Source: Prosthecobacter dejongeii
GTDB lineage: Bacteria; Verrucomicrobiota; Verrucomicrobiia; Verrucomicrobiales; Verrucomicrobiaceae
NCBI RefSeq assembly: GCF_014203045.1
Contig: NZ_JACHIF010000011.1
Location: forward strand, 124,001-188,000
Direction: 5' to 3'
Length of the DNA stretch: 64,000 nucleotides
This document shows, one piece after another, positions 19,130 through 27,706 of the stretch (its first letter is position 1; each line of letters starts with the position of its first letter). A model generated the notes under the pieces. The model saw only the letters and a list, made by a program, of their open reading frames with translations, was not told the origin of the DNA and searched no databases. The translations under genes and the position numbers were made by a program.

Positions 19130-19702
19130 CTACACCCCCAAAACTGAGCGTAGCTTTGCAGCTATATCTTCCCACTCAGCATTCCCGATGGCGGGCGTTG
19201 CTTGATCCGCAAGTGCTAAACCCTCCTCAGGTAGATTGACCCAAGAGCGACATCCCCCATAACTCTTCGAATAGGGAAAGGACCAGCGCTTGGGCAACTT
19301 GTAGGCACGCACGAGGGCCACATGCAGGCAACTCTCCTCATCGTAAATAAAGCGCTCTTTGACGATTTCTTCCTTCCAAATATGCAGAGGAGCGATGGCC
19401 TCCATCTGCGCCCAGTCAGTGACTTTCCATACCTGCTCTAGCGTAGCAAACCCATCCACATCCACACTCGTTCGCTCTTCTTCTGGGGGAAAGGAACCTG
19501 CCCCGTCAGGGGACCAAGTGAGTCGCTCGGACTGCGTATGAAACCAGGTCGGGAAAAGAAAAAACTGCCGATGCTTCCACTCGAAACCACCGCGGCCCTC
19601 ATGAATGCCGCCTTTGCGTAAAATCAGAGATTGCACTCCCTGAACCAAGGAATCGCAGACATAGGCCCACTCTTTAAATCCGACCGAAGAAGGAGAAAGC
19701 AT
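19130..19702 (-). CDS. DUF1802 family protein
   Basis: 190 aa from the ATG at 19702, chosen because family-like sequence begins there (VGFKEWAYVCDSLVQGVQSL) and the longer frame runs back over the rhodanese gene. The conserved segment ILRKGGIHEGRGGFEWKHRQ followed by FFLFPTWFHTQ is typical of DUF1802, whose function is unknown. The middle has VWKVTDWAQMEAIAPLHIW, another conserved part. No signal peptide or membrane segment, so probably cytoplasmic. It is the last of three closely spaced minus-strand genes (L,D-transpeptidase, rhodanese, DUF1802), 40 bp behind the rhodanese gene, and is probably co-transcribed with it. Confidence 0.75.
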   Translation of the reverse strand: MLSPSSVGFKEWAYVCDSLVQGVQSLILRKGGIHEGRGGFEWKHRQFFLFPTWFHTQSERLTWSPDGAGSFPPEEERTSVDVDGFATLEQVWKVTDWAQMEAIAPLHIWKEEIVKERFIYDEESCLHVALVRAYKLPKRWSFPYSKSYGGCRSWVNLPEEGLALADQATPAIGNAEWEDIAAKLRSVLGV

Positions 19703-19742
19703 TTCCGATTTCAAAACAAAGAGAAACAAACAATTAATCAGA

Positions 19743-20090
19743 TCAATAACGAGCCATCTCAGGCTCCACCAAATCCGCCCAGGCATCAATGCCGCCGCGC
19801 ATGGACTGCGCCTGCGTAAACCCATGCTGGCGTAGCCACCCCGCGGCACGCTGACTGCGCATGCCGTGGTGGCAGTAGATGATGATGTGTTCAGCAGGAT
19901 CGGTAAAACGTTGTGCTGCCAGTTCTCCGAACTGAGAGAGTGGCACTAGCTCCGCTCCTTCGATACGGCAGATCTGCCATTCATCCTCCTCGCGGCAATC
20001 CACCACTCGAGGTGGAGGGGTACCGGGACGATTCAGAAGGTAACTGGTATCATCCACACTGACTTCGAGAGGCAGTTCTACAGGAGGCAT
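19743..20090 (-). CDS. Single-domain rhodanese-like sulfurtransferase
   Basis: 115 aa, one rhodanese domain. Landmarks are the N-terminal VVDCREEDEWQICRIEGAEL, which matches the family's D-x-R-x-x-x-E/I-x-G-A pattern, and the active-site loop IIIYCHHGMRSQRAAGWL, with the cysteine that would carry the persulfide. The C-terminal SMRGGIDAWADLVEP is typical. There is no signal peptide, so it is cytoplasmic. Proteins of this size move sulfane sulfur or detoxify cyanide or sulfide; the acceptor cannot be told. It sits between the L,D-transpeptidase (34 bp upstream) and DUF1802, probably in one transcript. Confidence 0.88.
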   Translation of the reverse strand: MPPVELPLEVSVDDTSYLLNRPGTPPPRVVDCREEDEWQICRIEGAELVPLSQFGELAAQRFTDPAEHIIIYCHHGMRSQRAAGWLRQHGFTQAQSMRGGIDAWADLVEPEMARY

Positions 20091-20124
20091 GATCGCGGAA
20101 AAGCTAGGTTGACAGAATTCAGGC

Positions 20125-20733
20125 TCAGGGGCGCACCGTCACGGGAGTGCCCTGCGTGACATTGTTATAAAAAATAGCCGCCATGTGTGGGGGCATACGC
20201 ACGCAACCATGGGACGCTGGGTAGCCTGGAAGGAAACCTTCATGCATGCCGATGCCGCCCACGAAACGCATGAAGTGGTGCATCTTGGAACCTTCAAAAC
20301 GTGTCCCAGGAGGGGCTTTGTCCTTGGTTACGTCCACGTTTGCCACCACCACATTGCCTGCGCCGTCCACAAAGTCTCCGTAGAGATTGGATTTATGCCA
20401 CTGATCTTTCTGCGTGATTTTGAATCGCCCCAGGGTGGTCGCATGCTTCTCATCCCCTGTGGAAAGGGCAGATACGCCTGCGAGAGAACTGCCTTTGTAA
20501 AAATAGGCTTTTTGGTCGCTGATATCAATCACGATGCTAGGCGCACCCGCCATGCCGTCGCCATCCCAGTAGGAATCCATGTCCTGATTATACAATGCCG
20601 AATGAGGCACTGAGGTAGGAGCGAAGGCTTCCAAATATTGAGTCTGCCCCTGCGGTCCCGAAGGAGTGGTGCAGGAAGCCAAAACAGCGGCCAGAGAACC
20701 AAGGGCAAACGAGCGGAGGGCGGCTAGGGTCAT
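20125..20733 (-). CDS. L,D-transpeptidase (YkuD/ErfK family), lipoprotein
   Basis: 202 aa from the ATG at 20733. The N-terminus is a lipoprotein signal (ALGSLAAVLASC, lipobox LASC) that should anchor it in a membrane facing the periplasm. The catalytic domain starts with PSIVIDISDQKAYFYKGSSL, the common first strand, and ends with HEGFLPGYPASHGCVRMPPH, in which the catalytic His, Gly and Cys are all present. It should form 3-3 peptidoglycan crosslinks or attach proteins to the wall. This intact site contrasts with the degenerate copy at 6048-7580. First gene of the minus-strand trio; the 149-bp gap to the divergent phosphatase gene must hold both promoters. Confidence 0.9.
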   Translation of the reverse strand: MTLAALRSFALGSLAAVLASCTTPSGPQGQTQYLEAFAPTSVPHSALYNQDMDSYWDGDGMAGAPSIVIDISDQKAYFYKGSSLAGVSALSTGDEKHATTLGRFKITQKDQWHKSNLYGDFVDGAGNVVVANVDVTKDKAPPGTRFEGSKMHHFMRFVGGIGMHEGFLPGYPASHGCVRMPPHMAAIFYNNVTQGTPVTVRP

Positions 20734-20882
20734 CGGATATAAAAAAGGGGGGCGAAAAATCGTTGCTAGATAAGCTGCCAAATTGCCCCACAGGGAGGGG
20801 CCTGTCCAATGCTTCCTCAGGGAAGCCCTGGAGTGAAATCTCGCTGATATGTCGCCTTGCACGCGTGCGTTATCATTCGTCC

Positions 20883-21878
20883 ATGAATCCCATGAATCGC
20901 CGCCGCGCTCTCAAGACGCTTTTCTGCTCCAGTGTTGCCCTTTCGCTGAATCTTCGCACTCAAGCCCAGGCTGAGCTTGCTCCAGGGGCGCTGCACCTTC
21001 TTGCCATCGGTGATTTCGGCACCGGAGGCCAGGACCAGAAAATCGTCGCTGAGGCGATGAAAACATTCGTGGGCAAAGAGAAACTCACTCCCTCAGGACT
21101 CTGGTTCATTGGCGACAATGTCTATGGCCCGACCAAAGGTGGTTTCACCGTGGAAGCGCAGCGCTGGAAAGAAGAGATCGAAGACATGTACCCAGCGAGC
21201 CTCTTCCCCGGCCCTCAATGGGCGGTCTTGGGGAACCATGACTACCATGACAATCCCGGGGGGGAACAGGTACAACTGGCCTATGCCAAAAAAGCCGGTG
21301 TGCGCTGGCACATGCCTAACAAATGGTATCGCGTGGATGTAGGCAGCCCAACTCCGCTGGTGACCTTCTTGGCCCTCGACACCAATTTCCCCAAAATCAG
21401 TGGCGGGAAGGACAAAAAAACAGGAAAACCGAAGACGCACATGGCCGCGGAGGAGGAGGCGCAGCAGCTCGAATGGCTCAAGCTTGAGCTGGCCAAACCA
21501 CGTGCACCCTTCACGGTCGTTGTCGGTCATCATCCTCTTTATTCAAACGGTAGCCACAAAGACACTCAACCGCTCATCGAACAATGGGGAGATCTGCTGC
21601 AAGAACACAAAGTGCATGCCTATCTCTGCGGGCATGATCACGATCTCCAGCACCTCGAACTGGAAGGAAAATTCACCTCCTTCGTCCTTTCCGGCGGCGG
21701 TGGCGCACGCATTCGTAAGTTAACAAATGAAGCACGGAAAATGCCGTATGGGAAAGACATCCACGGTTTTACCCACCTGCAAGTCCTGCCAGATGCCCTC
21801 ACCATCACCCACTTGGGTGTGGACGGCGGCGTGCTGCACCGTTTCACCAAGAAACTCGACGGCAGTGTGGTGATGTAA
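20883..21878 (+). CDS. Exported metallophosphoesterase (purple-acid-phosphatase-like)
   Basis: 331 aa from the ATG at 20883 (a second ATG at 20892 is possible). The N-terminus MNRRRALKTLFCSSVALSL resembles a twin-arginine signal, fitting a metalloenzyme exported folded. Metal-binding blocks appear in family order: AIGDFGTGG, FIGDNVYGP, LGNHDYHDNPGG, VVGHHPLYSNG and CGHDHDLQHL. The spacing resembles tartrate-resistant (type 5) acid phosphatases with a di-iron or Fe/Zn centre. It would hydrolyse phosphate esters in the periplasm or outside the cell. Monocistronic, with a strong bidirectional terminator 35 bp after the stop. Confidence 0.88.
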   Translation: MNPMNRRRALKTLFCSSVALSLNLRTQAQAELAPGALHLLAIGDFGTGGQDQKIVAEAMKTFVGKEKLTPSGLWFIGDNVYGPTKGGFTVEAQRWKEEIEDMYPASLFPGPQWAVLGNHDYHDNPGGEQVQLAYAKKAGVRWHMPNKWYRVDVGSPTPLVTFLALDTNFPKISGGKDKKTGKPKTHMAAEEEAQQLEWLKLELAKPRAPFTVVVGHHPLYSNGSHKDTQPLIEQWGDLLQEHKVHAYLCGHDHDLQHLELEGKFTSFVLSGGGGARIRKLTNEARKMPYGKDIHGFTHLQVLPDALTITHLGVDGGVLHRFTKKLDGSVVM

Positions 21879-21912
21879 ATACCCCTGCCTCGCAGTTTGT
21901 TTTGTGCCGAAT

Positions 21913-21948
21913 AAAAAAGGCGCGACCAGCAAAGGTCGCGCCTTTTTT
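21913..21948. terminator. Bidirectional intrinsic terminator
   Basis: A 15-bp perfect stem, with A6 on the left arm and T6 on the right around a GC-rich core (GGCGCGACC), closes a 6-nt loop (AGCAAA). It works in both directions, ending the phosphatase gene on the plus strand and the 1,505-residue gene on the minus strand. Confidence 0.92.
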
Positions 21949-21960
21949 CATCTGCGTCAC

Positions 21961-24900
21961 TTAAGGGATGATCACCTGGCTGGTGCTGCCATCGGCAAAC
22001 GTCACATACACCACTATCCGGCCAGTGCTGTCCATGACAGGCTGCTCCCAACGGCGGTCCGTCTGGCCAGAGCCTGGTAGGTCAATCTTCGTCACCACTT
22101 TAGTGCCTTCAGTCGTCACCACCGATGCGCCCTTACGAAACACCAGGGACAGTGCACCGCCATTCGGAGCACTTCTCCAGAGCCCTTGGTTGTTGGCAGT
22201 GACGGCATCTCCGCCGGCCAGGTTGCCGATGATGGCATACTGGTTATTGCCGCCGACGATTGGCAGATCAAATCCACTGAAGGTCGCACCCGTTGTCCCA
22301 GGGGCAGCATCACCCACCCGGAGAGCCAACTGCATGGCTCCCGACAGATCCGTGAAGATGGCGTTCACATCCGTCGGAGCTGCGCTATTCCCATCGCCAT
22401 TGACATCCAACCAGGCTCTCCAGGCCCCACGGTTGTTGTTGTTCAGCCAGCCACCCCATGGATTCCCAACGAGGCTGCCCACGGGCAAGTTTGACACAAC
22501 TGAAGAACCATCCCCACGGCGGAGGATGCAGGTGAAACTGGCCGGGGTGGAAGCCGTGCCCCGCCAGATGCCGTCATTGCGCATGTTGGCCGCATTGTCA
22601 CCGTCCCGGTTCAAGGTAGCACGGAAAGCGACAACGCCGTTATTGCCTGAAGACGGGCGCTGGAGCCGCGCAAAGGTAGCACCGCCAGTGCCGGGGGCCG
22701 TTTCACCCGCATAGAAGACCTTCGATACCGCACTGCCCACTGGCTGATACCAGATGCCCTCTTTACTGCTGGTGGTGGTGAGAGCAGAGAAAATGAAATT
22801 GCCCTGCGCATCCATGCGGCCAGGGTCCGTGAAGCTACCAGCCACGTTTGCATACAAAGCGGTTGTGCCTGGAGCAGTCGCGCTTTCTTCCGCCACCACG
22901 CTGATGGTGGTGGTAGCACCACTGACTTGGGCACGCAGAACAGCGCTCTTGGTGCTCGCTCCTTTAAACGTCACAGACACAATGGCGTGGCCAGAATTCA
23001 CCCCGGTGCTAGCCGTGGCGTAGATACCCGAAGCAAAGCTACCGATTTTGACGCCGGCCATTCCGGGCACATCGTCATCTTCACGGAGCAGGAGACGCAA
23101 GCCCCCGCCACCAATTTCGCTCCAGAGACCGGTGTCATTAGCAGTCGTTACCCCACCAGTGCCGATGGTCATACTCGCAAGGAAACTGACCAGACCCGAT
23201 TCACTGATCCATGGCACCTCAGGAAGGGTCGCAAAGGTAGCGCTGGGTACATCTGGCACCGTGGTTCCTGTGCGAGCGAGGAGAAACAGATTTCCACCTC
23301 CCGTTTTCCAGAGACCGGAATTGCTGGTAGCAGGCACCCCTTGAAGGAAGCCAGGAAAGGCTAAAAAGCCATTTTCAGCCAAGAAACCACCCCGCCGAAG
23401 CACACCGAATTGGCCAATGTTCGAGGTGCCATCTGCCCCAGGAGCGTTGCCTGCGGTAACCACATCATCAAGCGTCGAAGGAATCGGCAAAGGAGCCTGT
23501 CCGTTCCCTGTGATGGTGAAAGTGTAGGGAGACTCATCGGCATCGTCGCTCAAAAGAGTCACCGTGGCCGTTTTCTGACCAACGGAGGCAGGATCAAAAG
23601 TAATGCTGAAGGTGGTGGTTCCCGTCAGGGCGGATACGGGAGTGACAGGCTGAGCGGTAACGGCAAAGTCTGCCGTGGCACCGCTGAGAGTGACATAATT
23701 AGGAGCCGTGCCACTCAAGTTTAAAGCAGCGGTGCCCGTATTTACGATTGTAAATGTCCGGACAACACTGCTGCCCGTCACTCCAGCATTGCCGAAATCT
23801 GTGTGATTGCCTACGGCGGCCGTGGCACTGCCATCAACAATCGCATTGCCATTGCCAGTGATCGCAATCTCCGAGCTGGCGGGGCTGCCCGTGACGACAT
23901 CGAAGAACACATCTGCGTTATCAGAATGACGACCTGAACCTATTGCCGTCCCACAAGATTCACAGGCATAATTCCCAACCATGATGTCCCCTGCAGCGCT
24001 CTTATCAATGATGGAGGCGCGCAGGTGATGGGTGCCAGTTGGCGAACCTGAGGGAAGTGTGAATGTGAAATTTAAGTCCGTGTGGGTGTTCACGGAAAAC
24101 TGGCCCGGATTGAGGTTTAAGCTCTGCAAAGTATTCCAGGTGCTGCCATTGAAGTGGAATACCTTCAAATGAATCCCATCTGTGGTGGTGTATGAACCTG
24201 AACTGGAAGGGAACCAACGAACTGAAACGCTGAGCGTGGTGGGTGTGAGGTAGGTGACATTGACATAATCAATGTGATCGTCTGTTTCGAGGGCTGTTGA
24301 GCTGGCTCCATCAGCCACTAGGATGCCATTGCCCGAGCGAGTGCCGCCAAAGACCACCAACTCAGAATCGGCGCCGCCGCCTGTGATGGCAAAGGTGTAA
24401 GGATTTTCATCGGCATCATTGTTCGCGATGCTTACCGTGGCATTTTTAAAGCCGAAACTGCTTGGATCAAAAGTGACGACGAAGGTCGTGCTACCGCTGG
24501 CTACCACCGAGCTGGCGGGCTGGGTAGAGACCGTGAAATCGGCGGCATTGGCACCGCTCAAGGTGACATAATTCGGAGCAGTGCCAGTTAGGTTCAAAGC
24601 GCCTGTACCAGTATTGGCGATCGTAAATGTTCTAGAAATGGAACCGCTGGAAACAGCCACATTGCCAAAGCTGGTGTGATCCGCCGTGGTGGGCACCATG
24701 TCACCATTGTCGATGGTGAGGCCATTACCTCTCAAGACGATTTCGGGAGAGGCAGCAGCTACATTGATGGTGACTGTAATCTCTTGGTTAAGAACCGGCG
24801 TGCCATTGTCCTGAGTCAAGAATTTGACGGTGGTAAGACCCACTTGACCCGAGGTAGGCGTCCAAGAAAAAGTGCTGCTCACGCCTGCAGACGCCAAGCC

Positions 24901-26478
24901 CGAAACTGTGGTGAAGGTGGCACCCGAGGGAATGCCAGCATTGGCAGAGAGGGTCAAGGTCTGAGCCAGATCCACATCCGAGCCAGAAACCACGAAACTC
25001 AGGTTTTGCCCAACGGTAACATTGTGGGACAACGTTGCAGTGGTGACCGGCTGGTTGTTGCCAGCTCCAACGGTGATGGTAATGGTCTCGTTATCCGAGA
25101 GATTTGGCACACCATTGTCCGTGGCACGCAAGGTCACCCCCGTGTATGTGGTGTTGTTCTGGCCAGCGGTTGGAGTCCAAGAAAAAGCGCCTGCGGGGCT
25201 TAAGGTCGCTCCAGCAGGACCATTAAACATCTGATAAGTGATACTATGGCCATCAGGGTCTGTTGCAGAGAGATTGAAGGTCAAAGTGCCTCCGTTGGCC
25301 ACAGATTTGCTGCCGACGGCTGCCAGCACCGGAGGATTGTTGCTGCCCGTAACTGTGAAAGTGACTTCCTCTGAATCAATCAGAGTCACGGAGGCATTGT
25401 CGTAAACTTCAAAGTTGACCACATAAGTTCCTTCCTGACCTGCTGTCGGAGTCCAGGCAAAGGAGGAAGAAGCACCGGTGCTAGGTCCAGTGGTTTGAGG
25501 AAAAGTCGCCCCTGTCGGCAAAGCGGAGGACCGGAGCGTCAAAGTCTGACCAGCATCCGGATCGTTCCCCGTCACCGTGAAATTTAGAGAAGTCCCGATG
25601 TTGACTGTTTTTGGCCCGATGGAAGCAAGTACGGGCGGGCGGTTAACATTGGTGGCAGTGGGATCTGCTGCGACTACGAGAACATCACGAATAGCAGTGC
25701 CACCGGAGCCATCCGTCACACGAATTTTGTAACCCCAGCGCCCAAGAGCCATGGTGGCTGTGCTGGTACCTGGAATGCCAACGGTGCCTGATGCGCTCAC
25801 ACTGATGCCTGGCATAAGGCTCGTTGGAGCGTAATCAGGGTAGGCATTGCCCACCAGATTTTGATAGGTTACAGGGGTTCCATCTGGATCCTGGCTATTC
25901 AGGTTCTGGGTGTAAGGGAAACCTCGTCCAATAATATCAATGGTAGCAGGGATCATGGTAGGTCCCGCACTGGCCTGCCCCGGTGTGTAGGCAATCTTCA
26001 ATTCCAATGACCAGGTGCTTTCAGGCACATTGTTGATACCGCTCACCCAGTTGTTGCTACTCCACCAAGCATAATAAAAACCTGCAGCTCTGCCATTCAG
26101 ATTGAAGGTAAAAGTGTCTTTTCGAATGGTGTAGGCAGCCCCTCCAAACTCAGTGCCTGTCGAGAAAGGGTTGACCGCTGTTGCCAGAGTCATTGAACCC
26201 AGTGAAGTGCCCGTGGCGCCAGATCCTGTGTAAACTTGGAAAAAGGGCGTATCTACAAAACTACCCCAACCTGTGTAAACAGTGACCGTTACCAAGCCAC
26301 TCGAATTGATGGAGTAAGACGCCGCTCCTCCACGGTAGTGAGATGCCTCTGAAATGCATGGAAACAGCATGGCTGCCGCCATAAAAAACAGACCCCAAAA
26401 ACGGGTCTGAATTTTTCCAGCGAGTCCAATCGCCGGGTTGTGCTTCCCTTTCACGCATGCGGTCTTCACATCTTCCAT
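21961..26478 (-). CDS. Large secreted multidomain protein: Ig-like, choice-of-anchor D and NxxGxxAF-type repeats
   Basis: 1,505 aa. The ATG at 26478 is supported by AAGGA seven bases upstream. A long basic N-region and hydrophobic core (WGLFFMAAAMLFPCISEA) form a signal peptide. An N-terminal domain (HYRGGAASYSINSSGLV) is followed by putative Ig/cadherin-like repeats with PPVLA, ATDPDG and FSWTPTAGQ motifs (about 280-580). Next come two similar choice-of-anchor D modules (RTFTIANTGTGALNLTGTAP and RTFTIVNTGTAALNLSGTAP), separated by a sugar- or lectin-like segment. The C-terminal 450 residues are repeats with N-x-G-[LI]-W, like NxxGxxAF choice-of-anchor proteins, ending DGSTSQVIIP. No obvious membrane anchor or sorting tail is visible at the end. 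Probably exported and surface-associated; function unknown. A decayed 3' copy lies at 29487-29715. Confidence 0.85.
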   Translation of the reverse strand: MEDVKTACVKGKHNPAIGLAGKIQTRFWGLFFMAAAMLFPCISEASHYRGGAASYSINSSGLVTVTVYTGWGSFVDTPFFQVYTGSGATGTSLGSMTLATAVNPFSTGTEFGGAAYTIRKDTFTFNLNGRAAGFYYAWWSSNNWVSGINNVPESTWSLELKIAYTPGQASAGPTMIPATIDIIGRGFPYTQNLNSQDPDGTPVTYQNLVGNAYPDYAPTSLMPGISVSASGTVGIPGTSTATMALGRWGYKIRVTDGSGGTAIRDVLVVAADPTATNVNRPPVLASIGPKTVNIGTSLNFTVTGNDPDAGQTLTLRSSALPTGATFPQTTGPSTGASSSFAWTPTAGQEGTYVVNFEVYDNASVTLIDSEEVTFTVTGSNNPPVLAAVGSKSVANGGTLTFNLSATDPDGHSITYQMFNGPAGATLSPAGAFSWTPTAGQNNTTYTGVTLRATDNGVPNLSDNETITITVGAGNNQPVTTATLSHNVTVGQNLSFVVSGSDVDLAQTLTLSANAGIPSGATFTTVSGLASAGVSSTFSWTPTSGQVGLTTVKFLTQDNGTPVLNQEITVTINVAAASPEIVLRGNGLTIDNGDMVPTTADHTSFGNVAVSSGSISRTFTIANTGTGALNLTGTAPNYVTLSGANAADFTVSTQPASSVVASGSTTFVVTFDPSSFGFKNATVSIANNDADENPYTFAITGGGADSELVVFGGTRSGNGILVADGASSTALETDDHIDYVNVTYLTPTTLSVSVRWFPSSSGSYTTTDGIHLKVFHFNGSTWNTLQSLNLNPGQFSVNTHTDLNFTFTLPSGSPTGTHHLRASIIDKSAAGDIMVGNYACESCGTAIGSGRHSDNADVFFDVVTGSPASSEIAITGNGNAIVDGSATAAVGNHTDFGNAGVTGSSVVRTFTIVNTGTAALNLSGTAPNYVTLSGATADFAVTAQPVTPVSALTGTTTFSITFDPASVGQKTATVTLLSDDADESPYTFTITGNGQAPLPIPSTLDDVVTAGNAPGADGTSNIGQFGVLRRGGFLAENGFLAFPGFLQGVPATSNSGLWKTGGGNLFLLARTGTTVPDVPSATFATLPEVPWISESGLVSFLASMTIGTGGVTTANDTGLWSEIGGGGLRLLLREDDDVPGMAGVKIGSFASGIYATASTGVNSGHAIVSVTFKGASTKSAVLRAQVSGATTTISVVAEESATAPGTTALYANVAGSFTDPGRMDAQGNFIFSALTTTSSKEGIWYQPVGSAVSKVFYAGETAPGTGGATFARLQRPSSGNNGVVAFRATLNRDGDNAANMRNDGIWRGTASTPASFTCILRRGDGSSVVSNLPVGSLVGNPWGGWLNNNNRGAWRAWLDVNGDGNSAAPTDVNAIFTDLSGAMQLALRVGDAAPGTTGATFSGFDLPIVGGNNQYAIIGNLAGGDAVTANNQGLWRSAPNGGALSLVFRKGASVVTTEGTKVVTKIDLPGSGQTDRRWEQPVMDSTGRIVVYVTFADGSTSQVIIP

Positions 26479-26856
26479 AAAGGAATCCTTGTGTAGGAAT
26501 AAAGGAAAATCAATTTCGATTTAATGCGAAATAAAAATTATAAAATCAGCCGACGATAGAAATTTCATCCTAATCTTAATGATTATTTAATTCAAAGACT
26601 TGAAATAGACAAATCCTTGATTATGAATTGATTAAATCATATCCAGCCAAGCCGAAACGTAAGGTTTGAGCAAAAAAGGCATTTGGATAAATCTTAAATC
26701 TTAAGATTTAAACGATTAAGTAACACCTAAACTAAACTAGTTGATCGAGATTTTATGACAGTATGCGGCTGCTAAAACGAGGAAAAAAGATGCCAGCTCA
26801 ACTTATAGACGCTCCACATTTCCTACAATTGGAAGGACTCTAAACCAAATGTTCCC
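26479..26856. other. AT-rich intergenic region upstream of the 1,505-residue gene
   Basis: 378 bp, sharply AT-rich compared with the neighbours, with no convincing gene. It must hold the promoter of the minus-strand multidomain protein and the end of the SCO-family transcript, which runs on the same strand. A 16-bp perfect palindrome is at 26695-26710. No intrinsic terminator was seen. Confidence 0.55.
26695..26710. promoter_or_regulatory. Perfect 16-bp palindrome
   Basis: TAAATCTTAAGATTTA is fully self-complementary and lies about 217 bp upstream of the start of the large secreted protein gene. It could be an operator; chance occurrence in AT-rich DNA cannot be excluded. Confidence 0.3.
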
Positions 26857-27705
26857 TCAACGCTTTTCACCATCATGAATGGCTTCGAGTAGATCTTCAG
26901 AAGTCCAGCGATTGTCTGAATAGAGACGCTGGATCTTCCCGTTCGAATCTATGACTAGAGTGCGTAGGGTGTGGTTGATGAGTCCCTCATCTTCCCAGAA
27001 ATCAGCCCCACAGCGAGAGGCCAAACGACGGATTTCTGGAAGCGAACCTGTGAGAAATGTCCACACCTTTGGGTCGGCCTGACAGGCCTTCGCATAACTT
27101 TTCAGCACTTGAGGGCTGTCATTGAGTGGATCTATCGTGACACAAAGTATGCTGACAGCAGACGCATCCGCACCTTTGCGAGCCTTGAGTTTTTTTTGGA
27201 AATCTCCCAGCTTTGCCATCAATAAAGGACACATTTCAGGGGATGGGCAGCGAGTAAAAAAGAAGCTGAGTACGATGGGACGTCCAGATAGCTTTGCTGG
27301 CTCAAACACCCTTGCTTCTTGGTCTTTCAAAAGAATATCTTCAAAAGAAAAGGAAGCTCCAACTTTGGCTTTAGCCACTTTCGCAGAGTGACTTTGAATC
27401 TGAGCTTTCCCACGACGCAGCACCTCAAAATGAGTGATGCGATCTTCCTTATCCGTGACCTCTAAGCTGAAGCGGACCTCATCCCCGGGCCGCACTTCCT
27501 TAAACCAACGAGTGCCCTTCACCGTAAATGGCATCACCATGGCATCCATGTAACCAGGAATGGCCTCATGTTTGATGATCATCTCTTGAGTCTCTGGGCG
27601 AAGCTCTCGAATGGTGCCTAATACCTGGAAATTTTGTGATTTCTCACCTGCAAGCGCACGCAATGAGGGAAGCAGTGCAAGGACAATGAAAGCAAATAGA
27701 CGCAT
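26857..27705 (-). CDS. CusF-like copper-binding domain fused to SCO1/SenC domain
   Basis: 282 aa from the ATG at 27705 (MRLFAFIVLALLPSLRALAG, a signal peptide); the longer frame overlaps the upstream gene. Residues about 25-64 resemble the copper chaperone CusF (IKHEAIPGYMDAMVMPF, with H46, M53, M56 and M58 as likely ligands). Residues about 115-280 are a SCO-type thioredoxin fold: LSFFFTRCPSPEMCP holds two cysteines (C153, C159) and LINHTLRTLVIDSNG the conserved histidine. The cysteines are spaced CX5C instead of the classical CX3C. SCO proteins deliver copper to cytochrome oxidase or act as thiol reductases in the periplasm. The start lies 1 bp after the stop of the thioredoxin-fold gene, so the two are co-expressed. 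Confidence 0.88.
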   Translation of the reverse strand: MRLFAFIVLALLPSLRALAGEKSQNFQVLGTIRELRPETQEMIIKHEAIPGYMDAMVMPFTVKGTRWFKEVRPGDEVRFSLEVTDKEDRITHFEVLRRGKAQIQSHSAKVAKAKVGASFSFEDILLKDQEARVFEPAKLSGRPIVLSFFFTRCPSPEMCPLLMAKLGDFQKKLKARKGADASAVSILCVTIDPLNDSPQVLKSYAKACQADPKVWTFLTGSLPEIRRLASRCGADFWEDEGLINHTLRTLVIDSNGKIQRLYSDNRWTSEDLLEAIHDGEKR

Positions 27706-27706
27706 C

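Noticed and set aside
24676-25203. 175-codon plus-strand frame opposite the 1,505-residue gene
   Set aside because: Antisense shadow of a repeat-rich gene; composition is the reverse complement of the Ig-like repeats and no start signal is seen.
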